Both the position numbers and the translations under genes were made by a program. A stretch of 11,566 bases of DNA from assembly GCA_002284615.2 (NCBI GenBank), contig MU069845.1:123195-134760 (forward strand), in the 5' to 3' direction. The notes under the pieces were generated by a model. The model saw only the letters and a program-made list of their open reading frames with translations. It ran no database searches and was not told the origin of the DNA. The stretch comes from Dunaliella salina (lineage: Eukaryota > Chlorophyta > Chlorophyceae > Chlamydomonadales > Dunaliellaceae). Positions 1 through 8,000 of the stretch are shown here, piece by piece. Each line of letters begins with the position of its first letter. Position 1 is the first letter of the stretch.

Positions 1-81
1 CGTTGCTATCAGTGTTGGTGCACATCCGTGCATGATGATTGAATGATTTCCTGATGGTCTCGTAGACGCAGCCGTACACAC

Positions 82-234
82 CTGCAGTATCCGTATTTGT
101 ATCTCTGCTTGCTTCAGTTTGGTGGCCAGGTCCTCAATGCGTTGCATTTGAAATGCATTATTCCTCTGTGCCTCCTCCTCCTGCATGCGGCAGGCATGTT
201 GTAGCCGAGACACCAGAAGGGCAGCATCACCCAT
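82..234 (-). CDS. First coding exon of a coiled-coil protein (partial gene)
   Basis: Read on the minus strand from an ATG at 234, this 153-base exon encodes 51 residues. It ends exactly at CTGCAG followed by GTGTGT, a good donor with the intron starting at 81, phase 0. An in-frame TAA about 30 bases upstream of the ATG supports this start, although an acceptor (gtagcag) just before the ATG is possible. The peptide is rich in Glu, Gln, Arg and Leu with heptad-like spacing, for example the run MQEEEAQRNNAF and then IEDLATKLKQAEIQIRILQ, so an alpha-helical coiled coil is likely from about residue 10 to the end. The rest of the gene lies to the left of the window. I do not recognise the protein. 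The open frame on the opposite strand over this stretch is a shadow: it reads His/Cys/Pro-rich, non-helical peptide. The gene is divergent from tsaE with 279 bases between the start codons. Confidence 0.6.
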
Positions 235-513
235 GTCTGCTACAATCCTGCTACGAGAGGGCACTTATTCTTCGCGGTCAAACTGCTTCTTCTCTCGAGA
301 TGCATCATACTTGTGGGCTAACTAATTTGATAAACAAACCATTGTCGAGTTTTCGGCCTTCAATTCGATTTCCCCAGCGTTCCTTTTCTGGCGTTGACCC
401 GTTTTTCCCGACGTTGAGGACGGGTCAGATAATATCCGACTGAATGTACCTAGATTTTAATTGCAAGTAAAGATTTCACGTATTGAGTACTTACGTACTT
501 ACTGAGGAGCGGA
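235..513. promoter_or_regulatory. Divergent (bidirectional) promoter region
   Basis: The 279 bases between the two divergent start codons must hold both 5' UTRs and any core promoters. I see no canonical TATA box. What is visible is an 8-bp inverted repeat (395-402 and 420-427), an exact tandem octamer GTACTTAC at 487-494 and 495-502 just before the tsaE ATG, and T-rich stretches around 335-410. A compact shared promoter is inferred from the head-to-head layout; transcription start sites cannot be placed from sequence. Confidence 0.45.
395..427. repeat. 8-bp inverted repeat in the divergent promoter
   Basis: TGACCCGT at 395-402 is exactly complementary in inverted order to ACGGGTCA at 420-427, with a 17-base spacer. 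It lies roughly mid-way between the two divergent genes. It could be a dimeric factor site or a stem-loop in a 5' UTR, but an 8-bp dyad can also occur by chance. Confidence 0.35.
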
Positions 514-777
514 ATGATGAGCTTTGCTCTGAGGGCATGCTCTCAAGCAAGGCATGCTGCCTCACCACACCAGCTGGCTCCTCCCTCAAGTGTGCCATGC
601 GTCCCACCTCCTGCTGCATGTTCACAGCCCTCGGTCCACATGCGCACAAGGCGCCGCTGTGCGAGCTCTGGAGTGAAAGGAGAAAAGATGTGGTCACCTT
701 CCCCACAACCAATGCAGATGCCAGGACCTCACAGGGTACCGCAGCATTGCTGCGCAAGCAGCAATCAAACAGCTGGT
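514..777 (+). other. Predicted organellar transit peptide of the TsaE protein
   Basis: Residues 1 to about 88 precede the TsaE fold. The first 55 residues contain no Asp or Glu and are rich in Ala, Ser, Pro and Arg, with a basic cluster RTRRR at 44-48. This composition is typical of mitochondrial or plastid targeting sequences. Bacterial-type TsaE in a eukaryote is expected in an organelle, which agrees. I cannot tell mitochondrion from plastid, nor place the cleavage site. Confidence 0.5.
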
Positions 778-1089
778 ACAATACATGGGAGCAGACTCAG
801 TTTGGTGGCTCCTAGTGAGAAAGCACTGGGGCGACTGGCTGCCCTGCTCGTCCAGTTGGGGGGGCTGCAGGCAGGAGATGTGTACTGCTTGCACGGAGAT
901 GTGGGTGCTGGGAAGAGTGTCTTCAGCCGCGCCTTCATCCGTGCAGCTGCAGGCGATCCCATGCTTACCGTGCCCTCCCCTACGTACTTGCTGCAGGTGA
1001 ACTACCAAACTACAATCTTATGACGAGCAAAGTCATTCACTTGTCCTTTCTAAATCATAGATAGCTAAAATGTGTGAAATGTTTGTTTA

Positions 1090-1158
<69 letters not shown>

Positions 1159-2982
1159 CCATGCATGCTTGTGCTCTGGCGCTCACTTTTACTTAAAAAC
1201 CTGCCTTGTTCTTGCTAGCATTCCCATCCTGGCTCCTCAAAATACCAACCAACTCTTTGTAGAGGGAACATTGGAGGTACTAACTTGTTGTGAAAAGGAG
1301 ACACAAGCCCGATAGCCAGATTCAATTAGCAGTGCTTTCATGAGCTTCTGAGGTGCAGTTGAGGATCTTTGACTTGGTCTTCTGATCAGCAATAGCTGCA
1401 ATGGCTTTTGAAGAGTCAATTTTTCTCATGTTTTTTAAATCCACACCAATTCACACCGATTCACATGGGCACAGAACCTGTACGACGAGGCCATGCTAGC
1501 TAATAGCCGAGTCCCAATCCACCACTTTGACCTCTATCGCCTACCGAGTGATGCTCCTCCAACCCTTGAGCGCCTCAATCTGCAGGTGAATATTTCACTT
1601 GAGCATTTCATTTGTAGCTTTTCCTTGGTTAAGGATTTTTGACTTGCACCAGTCTCAGGTGTGGTGGTTAAGAGCGAAAGAATGGATCTCTTGCTGTGTT
1701 TGTGCTGGCCAAGTATCGTCGAAAACCTTTTGTGCCAGCAGTATCTGTAACAGTTCCAAAACGAATTATACTATTTGCTGGGAGAGGTGGATGCATAGGC
1801 TTGGGAGTGCTTGCACGTCCTTTTGTGCTTTACTTGTGCCCCCGCGAGAGCACAGAGAAGAATTTCAGTCCAGACTGGTAGTGGAACTCAAGGGGGAAAA
1901 CAGGAAAAAGGAGGTCGACATGAAAAACAGGATGCCTAGCCGATTTATCCAGACAGCAAGGGTGGGTGTTCATGACATGCCTGGACTGGAAAAAGACATC
2001 CAGGCCTGCCCTGATGAAATGACTCCAAAACTTTTGGCAAAAGCATGAAGGGCAGAGACATGCAAGGTCCTGTTGCCTGGACAATCTGAAAATGCGGAAG
2101 CAAGCTTAGCTGGTGTTGTGCAAGCCGCACTTTGCACCTCCAATGACACACATGCAAACATGCTGTGATGAGATGTTGAGGGAAATGTGGCCATTGATAT
2201 GATGCCCTTGGGCCATCCTTTTGTGAGGACTGGGGCAGGAGTTCTCCATCAGGCAGGTTATCGCCTCTTGTAAGACACAGCATCATCCCTTGGCCGACAC
2301 AGTGCCTGCTGGTTTGTATTTTCTCATCGCAGCGCTGAATCAGGGTACCATGGTACGGTGCCTCATCCACTTGAAGTGTGCTCTTCCCCACCCACTACAC
2401 TGCTGCATGCTTGTCTTTCTGCATGAGAGCCGGGATCACTCCAGCTTATACAGCACCACACACGAGATCTGTCTGCACAAGGACATGTCACACTGGATCT
2501 GCATGTAGGCGTCCTTCTGCAGTGCTGTGTCCCTGGTGGAGTGGGCAGAGCGTGCTCAGGTGTCCATGCCCAAGGAGCATCTAGCAGTCCACATCAGTGC
2601 CATTCCACCTGGCACAGAGCAAGAGTACACGCTGCTCGGTCCACATCACAGTACTCCTCCGCCAGCCGGCAATCAAAGCTATGGGCAGAATGCTCATCAT
2701 GGCGGTGATTCACAGCAGGGATGCTCCGGCCAGGAACAAGCCCAAGGAATCAGTTCTGAAGAGGGAGCTGAAGAGGAAGGAGAAGAACAAGAAGAGGAAA
2801 TCGATAGTGAAGAGGATGAAGATGAGATTGACCCTTACTCTGACCAGCGTTGGCGCATGGTGAAGCTTGAGCCTCATGGTTCGAGTTGGGAACAGAGGCT
2901 GGCAAATGTGCTGGAAGGTTTGCAGGATGAAATAGTCAACGGCAGAGCAGCAGGTCTGAGACTGTACCAATCATTGCACTGA
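514..2982 (+). CDS. tsaE: TsaE-family ATPase, t6A tRNA modification, organelle-targeted
   Basis: Three exons: 514-996, 1475-1585 and 2509-2982, all joined in phase 0, giving 355 residues. The TsaE fold is readable in order. Residues about 94-120 are the N-terminal helix region. Residues 128-135 are the Walker A loop GDVGAGKS. Residues 153-158 are VPSPTY, the family SPT(F/Y) switch. Residues 178-183 are HFDLYR, and VSLVEW at 205-210 is the conserved EW strand. In bacteria TsaE is the ATPase partner of TsaD and TsaB in making N6-threonylcarbamoyl-adenosine at position 37 of ANN-decoding tRNAs. Bacterial TsaE is about 150 residues; the excess here is an N-terminal extension of about 90 residues and an acidic insertion at 282-306. 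The start at 514 (ATGATG) is bounded by an in-frame TGA at 484. Exon 3 uses the acceptor TAG at 2508, which alone preserves the frame into VSLVEW. The family call is firm; compartment and partners are inferred. Confidence 0.85.
1094..1157. repeat. (CA)32 microsatellite in tsaE intron 1
   Basis: An uninterrupted run of 32 CA dinucleotides begins 97 bases after the intron 1 donor. Intron 1 spans 997-1474 with donor CAG|GTGAAC and acceptor GGCACAG. No other feature is visible in the intron. A perfect array of this length is expected to be length-polymorphic. Confidence 0.95.
1586..2508 (+). other. tsaE intron 2
   Basis: This 923-base intron has donor CAG|GTGAAT and acceptor GCATGTAG. It contains medium-length open frames on both strands (plus 1599-2048, minus 1945-2391), but neither has a recognisable domain. 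It also holds a 12-bp perfect palindrome centred on CCATGG at 2345-2356. The acceptor is unusual because the pyrimidine tract before it is weak and a stronger-looking site, CTTCTGCAG, ends 14 bases further on at 2522; that one would break the frame. I see no RNA gene or intact mobile element. Confidence 0.6.
2758..2832 (+). other. Acidic low-complexity insertion in TsaE
   Basis: Residues 282-306 are almost entirely Glu and Asp. They follow a Gln/Gly/His-rich linker (about 243-278) and precede the C-terminal strand and helix, which resume at RWRMVKL (312-318) and SSWEQRL. The DNA is a near-pure purine tract built from GAA, GAG and GAT codons. The insertion sits between the two C-terminal strands of the TsaE fold, so it probably forms a surface loop, with no effect on the nucleotide site. 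Such acidic loops often vary in length between relatives. Confidence 0.75.
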
Positions 2983-3048
2983 TTGAACTGGATGTGTGCC
3001 AAACAAGGACTGTGCAGTCTACAGCAGGGGCGTGTAGAAGGGGACAAT

Positions 3049-3064
3049 CCCTGTATATACAGGG
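3049..3064. repeat. 16-bp perfect palindrome in the tsaE 3' region
   Basis: CCCTGTATATACAGGG is exactly self-complementary and lies 67 bases after the tsaE stop. With the flanking AAT/TTT the symmetry extends to 22 bases with one mismatched pair. In RNA it can form only a tight stem with a few central bases unpaired; in DNA it is a symmetric protein-binding candidate. Its role is unknown. Confidence 0.6.
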
Positions 3065-3122
3065 TTTACAAGGTTTAAACTTAAGAAGCCATCAGTCAAA
3101 GCGCATCCCTTCTAGACTATCA

Positions 3123-3127
3123 TGTAA
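3123..3127 (+). terminator. Candidate poly(A) signal TGTAA for tsaE
   Basis: TGTAA occurs 141 bases after the tsaE stop. In green algae such as Chlamydomonas this pentamer commonly precedes the cleavage site by 10-20 bases. A pentamer is frequent by chance, so the call rests on its position and on the assumed chlorophyte origin. Confidence 0.35.
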
Positions 3128-3801
3128 TGAAGAGTATGCAAAGCTGACCAATTTTGCATAAGGTGATAATAAATTTACAAAATTTACAAATTTCGAAGGG
3201 AAATGCCTTCAGTTGCAAAAAATCCCGTACAGTAAACAACTTGGGGCATTTCCCATACAGTAAGCTGCTAATAGCAATGAACAACAGCGAGCACGGAACA
3301 GAGATACCTCGGCTGATGAGCACGACAGGAAAAGAAGGCCTCGGATAGTATAAAAGACTGCGAGTCTGCCACCTGCCGCAAGTAGGTCGGGGTTCAGGCG
3401 GTCAACTGTCTCATCTGCTACCTTACGGGACGATCCCACTCATTTGACTTTTCTCCCTTTTCACACTGGGAACGAATCCACGAGGCTTTTTTCCCCCTGC
3501 ACGTGCAAGAGTTAGAGAACAGTGCACAGGAAGGCTTCTGGATATGCTCTACATTTGTTTTTCACATTTGACAGAGGTCGGCAACATCCACGTTTACTTG
3601 TCTGCTGGCAAATCGATGAACGAATCTAAGGCTTGTAGCACTACAAGTAGACAACGTACGTGACATGATGTCATCAAAATTACCTTATTTCACAGATTCA
3701 TAGCTAAACACCTTACATTTCAAAGATGTAGCTGTTAGCTGGAATTCCAGCTGGGGAGTAGACTGTGAGCAAGGGACAACAATTCACTTCCAGAACAAAC
3801 T
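3128..3801 (+). promoter_or_regulatory. Promoter and 5' UTR region of the CNBD gene
   Basis: No coding exon is convincing here. TATAAAA at 3349-3355, in a GC-richer setting than the AT-rich DNA before it, is a reasonable TATA box. It would place transcription start near 3380 and leave a 5' UTR of about 420 bases, possibly with an unseen UTR intron. Two dyads lie closer to the ATG: CTTGTAG/CTACAAG at 3632-3647, and TGACAT/ATGTCA around one central base at 3661-3673, which resembles a bZIP-type site. A tandem 9-mer AATTTACAA occurs at 3172-3189. Confidence 0.4.
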
Positions 3802-5052
3802 ATGCCTCCACCACTTGTGAAGGGAAGGGCTACACCAGAATCTCTGGATATCGGGGGGGAGCCGGTCATTCCTCAGCACGAGCCCACGCCCACGGAGCAG
3901 CCTGCCAAGCAGAAAAAGGAGCCTCACATCAAGTGAGCATCCTTTCTGGAGTGCATCTTGCAATAACATGTCCCAGACGCAATACGTCTATGACTGACTG
4001 TGCTGCAAACTCTCTTGCACATGTGCACATCCATGCAAGTTTGCAGCGCACTGACTCATTTCAGGCTTAACACAGACAAACACAGACAAACACAGACAAA
4101 ACAATAACATGTCACACAGCATGTCTGTGACATACTGAGCAACAAGCTCTCTTCACATGTTCAAACCTCGTTTTAATGCTAAAACAATGCGAGCGCCCCA
4201 GTCCACTTCAAAAGCCCTCACAGATTTGTGTATTTATCCAGATTTAACGCATATAAAATGTTGAGGTTACACTGAACCAGTGTGGAATGTCCAAGGCATG
4301 CATCGCAGGTCGAACGCTCATTGGAAATGCTCATGTTCCCGCAGAGACCCGCCAGCTGTCATTGCCTGTGCAGGTTGGCCAATGTGCGGGAGAAGCTCAG
4401 GTTGCTCAGGTGAGTGCTTCAGAGCCTTGTATTGCCTTGGCAAGGTCTGCTAATGCACAAGCTTGTGAAGGAGGGAAGAAAAAACCAAAAGGCCGAAAAG
4501 CATTGAGGTGCTGCCTGTTCCAAAAGACAGGGAGGAGTGCTATGCGTTAGGGTACCAACAGTGCTGGTGTGCTGGTCCAACGGTGTCCATCTCACCTTCA
4601 ACAAACATGGACTGACCTCTTTCCTGCAGGACTGGCAAGGCCAGGTCCACAAATGCGGGCATGGACATGGCTGATGTCATTGAAGAGTGAGTTGCAAAGG
4701 GAACTCAGCAAATATTTTTTTCAAATTGCGCATTCCCACGTCAAATGAAGCATAACAGCCTCACATCCACACTTTTCCAAGTGCGATGTGCGCATGAAGA
4801 GCTACATGTGCTTATGGTTGAATATATGGATGAATGAATGGATGAACGCATGTGCTTGCACATTCCACCACTGCGCTCCTGCCTGACATGTCATTCAGTG
4901 GCAGCTCTAGATTGACAGGGAAGCAAATATGCAACTGTTTTACACAGGGCTCAGCAGAATAGGGCTGCAGTCTTGAATGACTTCACTGCGGCGTCTGAGC
5001 TCATCCAAATGCTGTCCATCCCTCAAACGGACCGGCGAGCTGTGCAACTGAG
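3802..5052 (+). other. CNBD gene exons 1-4: N-terminal tail and helical region
   Basis: Exon 1 ends ATCAA|GTGAGC and exon 2 (36 bases) begins after TGTGCAG, completing the Lys codon and reading LANVREKLRLL. Exon 3 follows TTTCCTGCAG and reads TGKARSTNAGMDMADVIE. Exon 4 follows TTTTACACAG and begins with AQQNRAAVLNDFTAASELI, ending in QTDRRAVQLR. Every junction here is phase 2, and all donors are GTGAG or GTGAA. Residues 45-56 are a basic helix and 70-110 a mixed helical region, as often precedes a CNBD. Longer alternative reading of exon 2 from the acceptor at 4343 gives a Cys/Trp/Gly-rich peptide in another frame and is less likely. Confidence 0.7.
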
Positions 5053-8000
5053 GTGAAAAACATGTTGGGAGTCTTGGGCTGCAAATGGTGTGCTATGGTT
5101 AAGTGTCGCTTATTTGATGAAGGGTCACCCACTGTGGATCAGTCTTTAATACGGTGCACTCATCAATGGCATGTCATATCAACTCTGCAGCAGCACAGCA
5201 AGACGCAGAGTTTTTTTTTTCACTCGACTGTGCTCAACCTTCATGGCCTCCCATTAGCCAGTGACATCTGTTTGACAATAATTCTTTGAAGTATCAGTGG
5301 CGTTTGCAAGGTTCCCTACCTCTCTAAGTGTGTGGCATATGGTGGCAAGGAGGCTTATGTCACCCTGGCCCATCATTTGGCTGGTTGGTCCAGCATTCTG
5401 CTCAAACCAAAAAGGTCCAGTTCACCTTGAATTTTTGAAATTGACCCTCAACCTTTGATGCAACAAAATACGCACAGCAATCTTTTATTGGCCCTGTTTC
5501 ATGTGAACCTGTTTAACATTCATCACCTCTTCCTGGCATTCCTCCCATTTGTAACTTATTGATAGGGATCGCAGGGAACGCCTCTAGCCTTACTTCAGCA
5601 TGGGCTGTTCTTTGGAGAAATGGGTGCACATTAGGAGGCACAGAGTGTTGCTAAAATTGCAGGGATATTTGCCGAAAGTGCATATCAGAAGACTCACATG
5701 ATGTTTGACAATTTTTGGGCATGTCAGGAAGAAGCTGGTCCTGAGCGCTGTAACATCAAGGAGATTACGGATGAGACCTGCAGGCCAGCGTGCAGCTCTC
5801 TTGCAGTAGGGAACGCTTTGATGATCAACTGCTTCAGTGCATTCAGGGGAAAAGGAGACAGGAATCTAACTGTGGAGCGTCCCCCCCTTTCCTCCCTTTT
5901 CAGCTTGAAATTAAGGTGTTCCTCTTTGATTCATTCATGGAAAACAGGAACTGTTTTAAAGTGTAGATAATTGATGGTGAATGAGCCAAAGAGATAATCC
6001 TTGAAGAAGGCCCTACACTTTGGCCATGTTCTTGGGAAAAGAATGGCACAGTTTTACCAGCCTCCAATGGTGGCCTAGCTAAAGCAAATTGATTTGGACC
6101 ACATACTTAGGCTCTCTAGCCTTTGGGAGCCTCTTTGGGAGAAGAGACGTCCCCAAGGATTTATGGAATTGAATTGAATAAGCCTGTCTATTCTACCCTA
6201 AATGCCCTGTGGAAGAACATAAGTTTTACTATTTTGGCACAATACACTTGAATCTGATGGGTGTGATTCACCTCTGAACCCTCTTGCAGGGAAATCGCAG
6301 AGCTTGGGCGGCGCATTCAGCTTCCTTCGTCCTGGTTCAGCTCTGAACGCCAGCTGGCAATCACCTGGTACCATGTTGTCCAGGTGTGAGGATACTGAGC
6401 CATAAATTTGATTTGTATGTCTTCATGTATTACAATAATCTGCATGTGTTTCTGATATGTGGGCTTGAATTTGTTGGTTTTGAAATTAACTCCCGACAAA
6501 AAAGTATGTGAAACAGGTACAAGGAAGCATGAGTGGCTAGTACAGCAATCACAAGCAAAGAAATAAGCCCCGCTGTGCTTGCAATGGGATCCATGTTCCA
6601 TCAAGTTGTGCACCAAGTAAAATGGACAATCCAATGTTGATGACATATCAGAAGATGCACAAGGTGCTTCCGGTCCTTAATTGATGGGCTGTGTCATCAA
6701 AGGAAGGTCGTGTTGTAAGGGAATTTGCCCTGTGAAAGCCCACATACTTTTCATTTTTTGCCTTTCTTCTGGCATGACCAACAACCATTCCAAGTGCTGC
6801 ACTACGTCAGCTCAGGGCAATCACCTTGAACGTGTGCAGAATCTGAAGCTGGTTCATTTTGACGCTGGAGATGTCATCTACAGAGAAGGACAGCTGGCTG
6901 ACCGCGCATTTTGGTTCTTGGGAGGTACGTTGAGGTGGCTGGAAAACTGCCTTGCTTGAGGACGTTGACGACCATAGCAACGCAGATGGCGTGCATGATT
7001 GGGGAGGCGCCTGGTTTTGTGGCGAACATGACATCTTTGTAAAAGCTCGTTAGAAAGTGCAACACTTGCAAAGCCTGCATTGGCAATGTCCACCTGTTTT
7101 GTGATGTTCATGACATAACAGTTGAATGTGGGCCAAGTGGGCTTAGCAAGTGTTGCACTCTTCTCTGCTGCTGCGTTTCCTACTGGAATTGCAACATGGT
7201 GTGTTTTGCGCATGCTGGAGCCCTTTTTCCAGTCCCCTGAAGAGATGACGTGCAGCAGTGGCCTTTATTGCATGCGAAAGGGAACTTGAAGCAGGTGGTG
7301 CGTGCGTCGGGAGGCAAGTAGGAGAAGAGCAGGTCTGTGTGATGGGAGCTTTGATGTAAGCTGCGGCATGTACATGCTGTGTATGCATGGACTCTACGCA
7401 AAGGGTGCATGCATGTGCCCTCCATTGTTTCTCCATTGTTTGGGAGGACATGGAGTCATATTATTTGCTCGCCATTGCAGTGCGTCCCTTATTCCAGTAG
7501 CCCTCTCCCGAAGGAATAATCCACCTTTCGAAGCACAAGCATCCATGTTTGGGCCCATTAACGGGCAGGTAGCAAAGCTGTGAACTTTGTGCGCCCGCAG
7601 AAAGCTGCAATTTCTAGAAGCACATGGTGTTAAGCACGACGCCGGGACTAATTTGACTTATTTCACAAAGTCACCTCTGTATCAGTACCTCTGAAGTTAT
7701 CCCCATTTCACATCCATAGTGTGTTGTCCAAAGCTCGGAACAAAAATGTTGCTCCGCATGAAAAGGGAGGAAACAAAGAGCAGGAAATGTTACAGCCACT
7801 TCCGCAGGAAGTATTGGGATGGGCCAGACATATTTCCATTTGTTGTGACGTCGCAAAGCAGTCCCGGTGTATGAATTCCAAAACTTTGACAATTCCAGCA
7901 GCTGCCATTGAATTGAGAAAGTCAGCTTACTGCCTTGCTATGTGCGCTTTAACCTTGCTCATTGGCTTGTTTTGCAGCTGCAATTAAGCAGGGAGAGCCA

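Noticed and set aside
1945..2391. 148-codon minus-strand open frame inside tsaE intron 2
   Set aside because: No domain, His/Cys-rich composition, no splice or promoter context. It could be a fragment of a dispersed repeat, but nothing shows this.
2872..2895. tRNA T-loop-like GGTTCGAGT
   Set aside because: No acceptor stem, D-arm or anticodon arm surrounds it; it is coding sequence of tsaE exon 3.
7481..7568. Exon-like block reading VALSRRNNPPFEAQ between good splice sites
   Set aside because: It needs an incoming phase of 2, while exon 7 ends in phase 0 and exon 8 accepts phase 0 directly. Including it would break the frame.
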